Shown here in pieces: positions 1-5,849 of a DNA stretch of 8,505 nucleotides. The stretch comes from Myxococcales bacterium (GTDB taxonomy: Bacteria; Myxococcota_A; Polyangia; Fen-1088). The first letter of the stretch is position 1. Every line of letters starts with the position of its first letter. The stretch spans positions 1 through 8,505 of the forward strand of contig PMZX01000064.1 of assembly GCA_003170035.1 (NCBI GenBank). The letters run 5' to 3'. The notes beneath the pieces were generated by a model. It did no database searches and had not been told where the DNA came from. It saw nothing but the letters and a program-made list of their open reading frames with translations. The position numbers were made by a program, and so were the translations under genes.

Positions 1-413
1 GCATTGAGACCCACGCCCTGGATGGGGAAGCCCTGGGTGTTGCCCGGCTGGTAGGTTCTATCCATGCCCAAGGCGAAGCTGGCCGAGCCGCCGACCTCCA
101 CGTAGGTCGCCTCCGAAGCGTAGTCCACGCCCATGCCCTTGCTGGTGAAGTTCTGCGCGTCACCAAAGTTTCTGAGGAAGCCCGTCGTATTCGTCGTCTG
201 AAACAAATCATTGAGCTTGCCGGTCAGGAAATCCTGGAGCTGCTGCTGGGACATCCCGGTGGCGTTCAGGAACGCCACCGTATTCGGATCGGCCATATTG
301 AGCTGGAAGGCGACGGAACCCGAAGCCTGGGCACGGACGTCCCTCCCCGAGGCCGCCAGCAACCCGAACGCGAGACCGAGAGTCACGACGGTTTTGCGCA
401 TGATGCCCAGCAT
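1..413 (-). CDS. Exported protein of unknown function, N-terminal part (cut by window edge)
   Basis: Reading leftwards from an ATG at 413, an uninterrupted frame runs off the window after 137 codons, so the C-terminus and full length are unknown. It opens with a classical Sec signal peptide: Arg-Lys, a hydrophobic core (TVVTLGLAFGLLAAS), then a likely signal peptidase I site after Val-Arg-Ala at about residue 28. The mature part is rich in Asn, Thr, Gln and Gly and contains an alternating stretch (YVEVGGSASFALGM) that could be a beta-strand of a secreted or outer-membrane protein. I do not recognise a family. The start at 413 is preferred over the in-frame ATG at 401 because GGGAG lies 4 bases upstream of 413. 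It lies 83 bases downstream of the propeller lipoprotein gene on the same strand, so co-transcription is possible. The exported location is well supported; the function is not. Confidence 0.75.
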   Translation of the reverse strand, partial: MLGIMRKTVVTLGLAFGLLAASGRDVRAQASGSVAFQLNMADPNTVAFLNATGMSQQQLQDFLTGKLNDLFQTTNTTGFLRNFGDAQNFTSKGMGVDYASEATYVEVGGSASFALGMDRTYQPGNTQGFPIQGVGLN

Positions 414-417
414 TTTA

Positions 418-422
418 CTCCC
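418..422 (-). promoter_or_regulatory. Ribosome binding site GGGAG for the truncated exported protein
   Basis: On the minus strand GGGAG sits 4 bases before the ATG at 413. It would be 16 bases from the alternative ATG at 401, so it selects the upstream start. The rest of the 83-base gap (414-496) shows only a 7-base inverted repeat (CGCATCG at 427-433, CGATGCG at 462-468) with a 28-base spacer and no T-tract, so I do not call a terminator or a separate promoter there. Confidence 0.5.
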
Positions 423-496
423 TTTGCGCATCGCCGTCCTGGCTTTGGATGCCGCGCCCGCCGATGCGTCACGCGTCGTCGGGGATCTCTATCGAC

Positions 497-2221
497 TCAC
501 AGCGACTGGCGCGCCAGCACGCCCCAGCACCGCTGCTCGCCGGACGGCGTGATGGCGCAGGCGAAGTCGGCGCCGGTGCTGACCTGTTTGAACTTTCCCG
601 GGGGCGGGTGGGTGACGCCGAGATCGGCTCCCTGCCCTGCCGCCGAGCCCACCTCCCAGCAGGCCAGGGAGCCGTCGACCTTGATGCCACAGGCGTGGGC
701 CTCGCCCGCGCTGATTTGATCGAACCGCCCGGGCACGGTCTTGGCCTGGCCGGATCGATCGCCACCCCAGCAAAGCGCGGCGCCGCCGGCACGGATGCCG
801 CAGGTGAACGTCGCGCCGGCGCTGACCGCCAGGAACTTCCCGCTCGGGGACCGGGCCTGACCGAGACGTCGATCGCCCCAGCACGATACGCGGCCGCTGG
901 TTGTGATCCCGCAGGTGTGGGTTCCGCCGGCGCTCACCTGCGTGAAGGTCTCGGCCGGGGCTTGGCTTTCGCCCTGGCTGTTCGCGCCCCAGCAGACGAC
1001 GGACCTATCTGCCTGCAGGCCACAGGAATGTGCCCCGCCCGCTGTGACGGCGGTGAATCGTCCCTCGGGCGGCTTGCTTTGGCCGTCCCTATTATCGCCC
1101 CAACAGGAGACCGCGCCCTGGCGGCCGAGTGCACAGGTGTGGCCATCGCCGATACTGACCTCGGCAAAGGTCCCGGCAGGTGCGGCGGCCTGGCCGCGGT
1201 CGTTCTCCCCCCAGCAGCGCAAAGACCTGTCTTCGCGCACGCCGCAGACATGTTTCCCCGCGCTCAACTGCAGGTAGCGGCCGCCAGGTAAGGTGGTGTC
1301 CCCGAAGCTGTCGCTTCCCCAACAGGCGACAGAGCCATCGGTGCGCATGCCACAGCTGTGGGCGGCGCCCGAGCTGAGCATGATGAACTCACCAGCCGGC
1401 GCCTTGAGTTCTTGCGCCGCCTTCCAGCCCCAGCAAACCGCAGCCCCGTTCCTCTTCACGCCGCAGGTGTGCCGGTCACCGGCGCTCAGAGCCATGAACT
1501 GACCCCCCGGCGGGCTTGCCTGCCCGTCGTCGTTTGCCCCCCAGCAACCCACTGAGCCGTCATGGCGAATGGCGCAGACATGCTGCAATCCCACGCTGAC
1601 CGTGAGGTGGCGTCCCTCGGGCGGCGCGCTCTGGCCCTTGTCGTTCCGCCCCCAGCAGATCACCGCGCCGTCCATGCGCAAGCCGCAAGTATTCCCTCCG
1701 CCCGCGCTCACTTGCAGAAAACGGCCGGCCGGGGCCTCGCACGCGCCGCTCGAATTGTCCCCCCAGCACACGACCTCGCTACCACGCCCCAGTGCGCAGA
1801 CGTGACTTCCCCGGACCGTGCTCAACTGCACAAATCTGCCCTCGGGCGGGCCTGGCCGGTCGCCGGAAAACTTGCGCCCCCAGCAGGCAATGCCGCCGTC
1901 CTTGCGCAGGCCGCAAGTCTGCCCGTTTCCTGCACTGACTTGATTGAGGGCCCCGGGCGGCGGCGTGCTTTCCCCGAACTTGTTGCTGCCCCAGCAGATG
2001 ACCGCGTTGTTGGTCACCAGCCCACAGGTATGGGCCTGTCCGGCGCTGACATGGAAGATCCTGACCCCGAGAGCGGTGTCCGCCGGTGTCCGCAGCGCAG
2101 GATCGGGCGCGGGCTCGGCGTCCGCAACTGGCGCCTTGGTCGGCGGCGCCTTGGGGCCGCAGCTACAAGCCTGGCAGAACGCCAGCAAGAGCAGAGCGCT
2201 GCGGCCAGGTGACAGGCTCAT
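497..2221 (-). CDS. Probable lipoprotein with 14 Cys-rich RCC1/CRINKLY4-like beta-propeller repeats
   Basis: This 574-residue protein is almost entirely repeats. Residues 1-21 form a signal sequence (SALLLLAFCQACSC); the cysteine-rich end suggests lipoprotein processing at Cys21 or Cys19, but neither matches the lipobox perfectly. A Pro/Ala-rich linker (22-53) follows. Residues 57-574 hold fourteen units of about 37 residues with the pattern (Q/A)VSAG..H.CG(L/I/V)..(D/G)G.(V).CWG.N..GQ..(P)P.G.F. This is the RCC1-type repeat, closest in style to the 37-residue repeats of seven-bladed BLIP-II and to the Cys-containing repeats of the plant CRINKLY4 ectodomain. Fourteen units would make two seven-bladed propellers in the periplasm or on the surface, probably for protein or ligand binding. 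ATG 2221 is chosen because the signal sequence starts there; an extension to 2284 would add 21 Arg-rich residues and overlap the upstream gene. It begins 20 bases after the beta-barrel gene. No strong Shine-Dalgarno is visible. The repeat fold is confident; the ligand is unknown. Confidence 0.88.
   Translation of the reverse strand: MSLSPGRSALLLLAFCQACSCGPKAPPTKAPVADAEPAPDPALRTPADTALGVRIFHVSAGQAHTCGLVTNNAVICWGSNKFGESTPPPGALNQVSAGNGQTCGLRKDGGIACWGRKFSGDRPGPPEGRFVQLSTVRGSHVCALGRGSEVVCWGDNSSGACEAPAGRFLQVSAGGGNTCGLRMDGAVICWGRNDKGQSAPPEGRHLTVSVGLQHVCAIRHDGSVGCWGANDDGQASPPGGQFMALSAGDRHTCGVKRNGAAVCWGWKAAQELKAPAGEFIMLSSGAAHSCGMRTDGSVACWGSDSFGDTTLPGGRYLQLSAGKHVCGVREDRSLRCWGENDRGQAAAPAGTFAEVSIGDGHTCALGRQGAVSCWGDNRDGQSKPPEGRFTAVTAGGAHSCGLQADRSVVCWGANSQGESQAPAETFTQVSAGGTHTCGITTSGRVSCWGDRRLGQARSPSGKFLAVSAGATFTCGIRAGGAALCWGGDRSGQAKTVPGRFDQISAGEAHACGIKVDGSLACWEVGSAAGQGADLGVTHPPPGKFKQVSTGADFACAITPSGEQRCWGVLARQSL
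500..2053 (-). repeat. Fourteen tandem ~111-base units coding for propeller repeats
   Basis: The units occupy protein residues 57-93, 94-131, 132-169, 170-206, 207-243, 244-280, 281-317, 318-353, 354-390, 391-427, 428-464, 465-501, 502-545 and 546-574. Ten are exactly 37 residues; two are 38, one is 36, and unit 13 is 44 because of an insertion. The final unit is short (29 residues). All fourteen keep two cysteines nine residues apart followed by Trp (C-x9-C-W). Unit 3 has an extra cysteine (residue 161). At the DNA level the units have diverged and only short words such as the complement of TGCTGGGG recur, so this is an old protein-level repeat and not a recent satellite. Confidence 0.9.
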
Positions 2222-2241
2222 CAAATCTGCCCGCAACAATT

Positions 2242-2772
2242 CTAGAATTCGAGGTACGCGCCGACGCGGCCTTCGACGATCCAAACGAACTTGCTGCTGG
2301 TGGTCACCGCGCCAGCGCTGGACACGCTCGGGATGTCGCGGCTGCGCGGCAGCACCCCGACCTCGCCGAACACACCGACAGGACCCAGGCCGAAGCGCAG
2401 GCCCCCGGCGGCGCCATAGGCGATCTCGCGCTTCTCGCCGCTGCGACCGGCCAGGTTGGTGATGGCGAAAATCGCGCGGCCATAGACCGGCAGGATGGGC
2501 GGAACCACGGCAATCATCGGCCGCAATTCCAGATTGGTCTTGCTGCCTGATTTGTCGGCGAAGTCAGCCACGATGCCGAGTTGCAGCCGGATCAGCGACA
2601 GAACCGGCAGCATATAGCCAGGTGCCACCATGAGGTTGAGCTGTTCCCAGGCCCGTGGACTGGATACCTGGCCGCCCTTGCCCAAAGACCCCTCCACCAC
2701 CCAGCCGGCCCGCGACAGGCCGGGCAAAAGAACGGTCGCGGTCAACACTACAGCCATGACGAATTTGCGCAT
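2242..2772 (-). CDS. Small outer-membrane beta-barrel protein
   Basis: A 176-residue exported protein. Residues 1-22 are a signal peptide (MRKF, hydrophobic core, cleavage after Ser-Arg-Ala). The mature 154 residues alternate polar and hydrophobic positions in short strands separated by turns (for example LELRPMIAVVPP, YGRAIFAITNLAG, GPVGVFGEVGVLP, KFVWIVEGRVGAYLEF). The chain ends in Phe, the classic C-terminal residue recognised by the BAM assembly machinery. Size fits an eight-stranded barrel. No enzyme motif is visible, so a structural, adhesion or small-pore role are all open. The start is well fixed: GGAGGT lies 7 bases upstream of the ATG at 2772. It is first of three minus-strand envelope genes, with the propeller lipoprotein gene 20 bases downstream. 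The barrel class is inferred from pattern; I cannot name the family. Confidence 0.78.
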   Translation of the reverse strand: MRKFVMAVVLTATVLLPGLSRAGWVVEGSLGKGGQVSSPRAWEQLNLMVAPGYMLPVLSLIRLQLGIVADFADKSGSKTNLELRPMIAVVPPILPVYGRAIFAITNLAGRSGEKREIAYGAAGGLRFGLGPVGVFGEVGVLPRSRDIPSVSSAGAVTTSSKFVWIVEGRVGAYLEF

Positions 2773-2779
2773 CTTCTGT

Positions 2780-2785
2780 ACCTCC
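2780..2785 (-). promoter_or_regulatory. Strong ribosome binding site GGAGGT for the beta-barrel gene
   Basis: A consensus-like Shine-Dalgarno at 7-base spacing from ATG 2772. It is the strongest one in the window. Confidence 0.8.
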
Positions 2786-2810
2786 GTGGGGCTTGACGTC
2801 TAAAGAGGGC

Positions 2811-2816
2811 ACTATA
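2811..2816 (-). promoter_or_regulatory. Candidate -10 box TATAGT for the envelope gene cluster
   Basis: TATAGT matches the sigma-70 -10 consensus at five of six bases and is the only A/T-rich hexamer close upstream of the beta-barrel gene. It implies a transcript start near 2804 and a leader of about 30 bases that contains the GGAGGT site. No acceptable -35 is found at 16-18 bases; that place is taken by a GC palindrome, which suggests an activator-dependent or alternative-sigma promoter if it is real. Confidence 0.4.
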
Positions 2817-2838
2817 TTCGCGAACCGCCCCGGGGGCG
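2817..2838. promoter_or_regulatory. Two adjoining palindromes in the promoter spacer: possible operator
   Basis: TTCGCGAA (2817-2824) is a perfect 8-base palindrome touching the candidate -10 box. Two bases away, CGCCCC-G-GGGGCG (2826-2838) is a perfect 6+6 inverted repeat around one base. Together they cover the region between -10 and about -35 of the minus-strand promoter, where a repressor or activator could bind. GC palindromes also arise by chance in DNA this GC-rich, so the call is tentative. Confidence 0.3.
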
Positions 2839-2880
2839 AGGCCTATGCTTACCCCATCAAGGGCACTGGCAGGCCATGCG

Positions 2881-2919
2881 AGCCGGCAGATAAGGATCTC
2901 AGACAGCGCGCGGCCGGCT
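2881..2919. other. Seven-base inverted repeat in the divergent intergenic region
   Basis: AGCCGGC (2881-2887) and GCCGGCT (2913-2919) are exact inverted copies with a 25-base spacer. They lie between the two divergent gene groups (gene-free stretch 2773-3036). The arms do not extend, and there is no T-run, so this is at best a binding site or weak hairpin. Nothing else clear is present in that region apart from the promoter elements listed separately. Confidence 0.2.
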
Positions 2920-2953
2920 GAAAGAAGCTTCGGCAGGCGCAACAGCCCTGAAG

Positions 2954-2982
2954 TTTCAACCTAGCGCGATTCGGGCTATTCT
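2954..2982 (+). promoter_or_regulatory. Weak candidate promoter for the discoidin-domain gene
   Basis: TATTCT (2977-2982, four of six matches to the -10 consensus) lies 17 bases after TTTCAA (2954-2959, three of six to -35). A start near 2989 would give a leader of about 48 bases to ATG 3037. The match is poor and the region has no competing candidate. Confidence 0.2.
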
Positions 2983-3036
2983 CTGTCTTGTGTACTGGCG
3001 CCCCCGGCCCGCCCGGTGCCGCCAGCACCTTCAGCC

Positions 3037-4131
3037 ATGTCAAACGACAACGACACCTCTTCCACTGGCAGCGCGCCGATCGAAGGTACGTCCGCGCCAA
3101 GCACCTCCTTCCCTTCATCGCCCGCTGGCGCGGTCCCGGCTGCACCGGCAGCAATGGCTCCAGCCGAAACGCCCTTGCCGCCCGTCGACCGTGCAGTCGA
3201 GGTGGCGGCGGCGACTGCACCGCCCGCGGCGACCGCAGTCCCGGCACATCTTGCGTCCACCGCTTCGAGTTCGGCAGCGCCCGAGCATGTCGAGTCGCTG
3301 TCACCAGCACGCCAGCTCGCCATCCAGCACGCGATCGCATACGCCGATGCGGCCGACGCAGTGCTGGCTTCCGCGCGGGACGCGCCCGGCGGGCCCGTGC
3401 TGACCCTGTACCGAGAGGCCATCTACTGGTTGCTGGTGCAGGACGGAACAGGGGGCGTTCCGCTTGTCGCTGCCTTTGAAGCCACCCCCCCGGCGCTGCT
3501 CGAGAAAGCGGCCGGCGGTCGCGACAACTTGGCCCGGCTGCGCACGGTCCTGGCCATGCACGCCTTCATTGCCAGCGCAGACCTGTCCCGCGACGAGCAG
3601 CTCGCCATCGCGCAGATCGCACGCCGATTCGTTCACGCGCTCCTCAACCACATCACCGGCAAGCCGACACGTGATGCCAGGGCTCGGATCCGACGGCGCA
3701 ACAGCCTGCTGGTCGTTGTTGCGTTGGCCGTTCTGTGTGGTGTTGTGGCCCTGAACTACCTGGGGACCGCGCCCACGAACCTGGCCAAGGGCAAGCCGTG
3801 GCGGACAAGCAGCGTCTCGGGGGGCCCCTTCCCGCCCAACCTCATCTTCCACACCGGCTTCGAGAACAGTCCCTGGTTCGAGATCGACCTGGAGAAGTCC
3901 ATGTCCGTGCAAGGCGTGAGAATCAGGAACCGCTCCGATTGCTGTGGCGAGAAGGCCATACCGCTGGTCGTGGAGCTCAGCATGGATCGCCAGAGGTGGC
4001 AGGAGGTCGCCAGGATGGCTTCCGCCTTCACGGTCTGGAACCCGAGCTTCACTTCCGTGACCGCCCGCTACGTCCGCGCGCGCGTGGACCGCGAGAGCGT
4101 GTTGCACCTGGAGGAGGTCCAGATCTTCTGA
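3037..4131 (+). CDS. Single-pass membrane protein with C-terminal discoidin-like (F5/8 type C) domain
   Basis: A 364-residue protein with four parts. Residues 1-90 are a low-complexity Ala/Pro/Ser/Thr-rich stretch. Residues 91-208 are mostly helical and unrecognised (begins SPARQLAIQHAIAYADA). Residues 211-222 are Arg-rich (RDARARIRRR), followed by one transmembrane helix at about 223-242 (SLLVVVALAVLCGVVALNYL). Residues 248-364 look like a galactose-binding-type discoidin domain: it opens NLAKGKPWRTSS, has a central WFEIDLEKSMSVQGVRIRNR and ends LHLEEVQIF, all family hallmarks. The positive residues before the helix predict the N-terminus in the cytoplasm and the discoidin domain in the periplasm, where such domains usually bind sugars or polymers. 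Cys302-Cys303 are adjacent. ATG 3037 (MSNDNDTSS) is preferred; an in-frame GTG at 3016 is possible, and neither has a Shine-Dalgarno. A glycosyltransferase gene follows after 172 bases. The domain call rests on pattern and is fairly confident; the cellular role is unknown. Confidence 0.78.
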   Translation: MSNDNDTSSTGSAPIEGTSAPSTSFPSSPAGAVPAAPAAMAPAETPLPPVDRAVEVAAATAPPAATAVPAHLASTASSSAAPEHVESLSPARQLAIQHAIAYADAADAVLASARDAPGGPVLTLYREAIYWLLVQDGTGGVPLVAAFEATPPALLEKAAGGRDNLARLRTVLAMHAFIASADLSRDEQLAIAQIARRFVHALLNHITGKPTRDARARIRRRNSLLVVVALAVLCGVVALNYLGTAPTNLAKGKPWRTSSVSGGPFPPNLIFHTGFENSPWFEIDLEKSMSVQGVRIRNRSDCCGEKAIPLVVELSMDRQRWQEVARMASAFTVWNPSFTSVTARYVRARVDRESVLHLEEVQIF

Positions 4132-4264
4132 CGGCCAACGCCCGCGCCAAGAGGCAAACGGTCCCAACGCGTGTCCCCCTGTCCGGCGCAGCGGGGACGA
4201 GCAAAAGGCAGGTGGGCGCTGTCGGGCGCCGTCCGGGCCTGCCGGTCGGCCGGGGATGCCGTTC

Positions 4265-4294
4265 TTGCGAGTTTCTGCGCAGGCCCAGTACACT
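4265..4294 (+). promoter_or_regulatory. Candidate promoter for the glycosyltransferase gene, possibly leaderless
   Basis: TTGCGA (4265-4270) and TACACT (4289-4294) are separated by 18 bases, each with four of six consensus matches. Transcription would begin around 4301-4304, that is, at the ATG at 4304, and no Shine-Dalgarno precedes that ATG. The rest of the 4132-4303 gap has a 5-base-stem hairpin (GGCGC/GCGCC, about 4217-4232) without a T-run, so no terminator is called for the upstream gene. Confidence 0.3.
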
Positions 4295-4303
4295 GGTAGT
4301 CTG

Positions 4304-5743
4304 ATGCAGCCAACCGGCGAGATCGGCAGCAACGGCGTCCCAGCAGCGGGCGCCCTGCAATCTGACGGGAAGATGGCCACCCCAGCCGCCCAGGCCGACC
4401 GCGCGAGCCCGGCGCCTTCCAACGAAGGGATTCGCGCCGCCGAGTTCCGGGCCGTGTCCGCGGCCGTCGTCGCAGCCGCTGGTGACAGTGCTCCTGCCCA
4501 GGGGTGGGCGAACGCCGTGCCACCGGGGAGCGTGCTGGCTGCGGTCTCCTCCTGGCTCGCGGGGCCGCTTTCCAACCGGCGCCGGGCTTGGTTCTTCGGT
4601 GCGATTGTACTGCTGCTGCTGGTGTCGACCGTGAACTACAAGTCGGTTCCCTACTGGTCGTTCTGGGGCCTGGACTTCTACGGCATCTACACCTACCAGC
4701 ACTGCGCCGCCGGCACCGACATCGCCAACCATCCCTATCGCGGAAACGCAGTCCTGTGCGGTGAATACACCGGACGGGAGTACAACCATCCGCCCCTGGC
4801 CTTTGTGCCAATGACGTGGACCAGACTGTTCGATTTCGCCACCGCGATAAGGATCTGGGCCACCACCATCGCCGTCGTGCTGGTGGCGGTTGTGTTTCTC
4901 TGGGTTCCACGGGAGCAGAGACGATGGCCCGTGTGGCTTTTGGCGGCGCTGCTGCTCCCCCAACTGCCCTCGCTGTTCGCCATGGAACGCGGCAACGACG
5001 ACATCCTGGTGGTCATCACCTGGTCGTTTGCCGCCTGGTTTTTCGCGAAGCGGAAGGACTTCCTGGCGGGCTTCGCCATGGGAGCTGCGGCTCTCGCGAA
5101 GGTCTACCCCGCTTTCAGCGCATGCGCCGTGCTCGCCGGGGCATTCCTCGGCTGCTTCCGACCGCAGTTCGACGGCCCCAGGTTCGCACGGATGCTCCGC
5201 CTGGTGGCAGGTTTCGTCGTCGGCACCGTGTTCTTCTTCGTGATTCTCTGGCAGGACTCAGTGGCGTTCTTCTTCCATATGCTCCCCGGGATGGTCAGCA
5301 CCATGGGTGCCTTCATCGACGGCGCGTCCCATTCCGTGCCATCCGTGTTCGGCGCCAACAACACCAATCCCACCATGATCAGCCTCGGCTTGCTGGTGCT
5401 GTGGGCGCTGGCGGACTCCGCGATCCTTTTTCGCGACCCACTGCTGGCTTTCGCCGGCTCGCTCGCCTTTTCGACCTACTTTGCCGGAATCAGCTACGAC
5501 TACAACCTGATCACCGTCTACCCGCTGTTCTACGTGCTGGCAGGACGGGTGTTCTCTAGGCGAGATGGTGTTCTGGGCATCGAGTCCAAAGCTCTGTTTT
5601 TCGGGCTGTTCGCCATGGTCGGTCCCCGTGGCCTGTTCATCAACTCGTGGATCCATGCCACGCTGTTCTCGGTGTTGATCCAGGTCGTGTTTCTGGCCTG
5701 GCTCGCCTACGAACTCGCCCGCAAGGACTGGCGCACCGCTTGA
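4304..5743 (+). CDS. GT87/DUF2029-type polytopic membrane glycosyltransferase
   Basis: This 479-residue protein has about 90 cytoplasmic residues rich in Ala and Pro, then NRRR and many hydrophobic helices from about residue 95 to 472. Family-87 enzymes (DUF2029, the class of mycobacterial polyprenyl-phosphomannose-dependent mannosyltransferases) move a sugar from a lipid-linked donor to an acceptor on the outer face of the inner membrane. The matching landmarks are an acidic residue just after helix 1 (WGLDFYGIY, Asp124), YNHPPLAFVP at 160-169, ERGNDDILVV at 228-237 and ALAKVYP at 263-269. These correspond to the usual D, Y.YPPL, G..N and K.YP motifs. The start is uncertain: ATG 4304 follows a promoter-like element with no Shine-Dalgarno, while an in-frame ATG at 4256 would add 16 residues. 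The neighbouring upstream gene encodes a possible sugar-binding membrane protein, which suggests a shared surface-polysaccharide or glycoprotein role. The sugar and the acceptor cannot be read from sequence. Confidence 0.8.
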   Translation: MQPTGEIGSNGVPAAGALQSDGKMATPAAQADRASPAPSNEGIRAAEFRAVSAAVVAAAGDSAPAQGWANAVPPGSVLAAVSSWLAGPLSNRRRAWFFGAIVLLLLVSTVNYKSVPYWSFWGLDFYGIYTYQHCAAGTDIANHPYRGNAVLCGEYTGREYNHPPLAFVPMTWTRLFDFATAIRIWATTIAVVLVAVVFLWVPREQRRWPVWLLAALLLPQLPSLFAMERGNDDILVVITWSFAAWFFAKRKDFLAGFAMGAAALAKVYPAFSACAVLAGAFLGCFRPQFDGPRFARMLRLVAGFVVGTVFFFVILWQDSVAFFFHMLPGMVSTMGAFIDGASHSVPSVFGANNTNPTMISLGLLVLWALADSAILFRDPLLAFAGSLAFSTYFAGISYDYNLITVYPLFYVLAGRVFSRRDGVLGIESKALFFGLFAMVGPRGLFINSWIHATLFSVLIQVVFLAWLAYELARKDWRTA

Positions 5744-5768
5744 CCACGCGTCGACCCTTCTTGTGGCC

Positions 5769-5798
5769 CCGCCGGCTCTTCCTGGCACGGTCCGGCGG
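5769..5798 (+). other. Inverted repeat between glycosyltransferase and peroxiredoxin genes
   Basis: CCGCCGG (5769-5775) and CCGGCGG (5792-5798) form a perfect 7-base stem around a 16-base loop, starting 25 bases after the glycosyltransferase stop. There is no following T-run, so it is not a typical intrinsic terminator. It lies just before a possible -10 (TAGCTT, 5805-5810) of the peroxiredoxin transcript, so it could equally be a regulator site. Confidence 0.25.
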
Positions 5799-5837
5799 AC
5801 GTGATAGCTTCAGATGGGCCGAACGGCCGGTTTGACC

Positions 5838-5842
5838 GAGGA
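5838..5842 (+). promoter_or_regulatory. Ribosome binding site GAGGA fixing the peroxiredoxin start
   Basis: GAGGA is followed by a 7-base spacer and ATG 5850. This excludes the upstream in-frame ATG at 5814, which has no such site and would add 12 non-conserved residues before the conserved NLVGKKAPEF start. Confidence 0.65.
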
Positions 5843-5849
5843 CAGGACG

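Noticed and set aside
500..2053. Propeller protein as a beta-lactamase inhibitor or a Ran-type exchange factor
   Set aside because: It shares only the repeat fold with BLIP-II and RCC1. No binding residues could be matched, and the exported, Cys-rich form makes a nucleotide-exchange role unlikely.
449..2212. Long plus-strand open frames (449-1291, 1562-2212 and others) opposite the propeller gene
   Set aside because: They are antisense shadows of a GC-rich repetitive gene. Their proteins are Ala/Arg/Gly-rich with no domain, while the minus strand shows fourteen regular repeats.
2748..3340. Small minus-strand frames in the divergent intergenic region
   Set aside because: They overlap the beta-barrel start or run into the discoidin gene, have Arg/Pro-rich products, and lack a ribosome site.
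4190..4235. GC-rich hairpins after the discoidin gene as an intrinsic terminator
   Set aside because: Stems are only about 5 bases or imperfect and no T-run follows.
3301..4963. Long minus-strand open frames (3301-4575, 4049-4963) across the discoidin and glycosyltransferase genes
   Set aside because: The plus strand has recognisable domains and membrane helices through the same bases; the minus-strand products are low-complexity with no family motif.
5780..5800. TGGCACG at 5783-5789 as a sigma-54 -24 element before peroxiredoxin
   Set aside because: The required GC/TTGC -12 element at fixed spacing is absent (GGTCCGGCGG follows).
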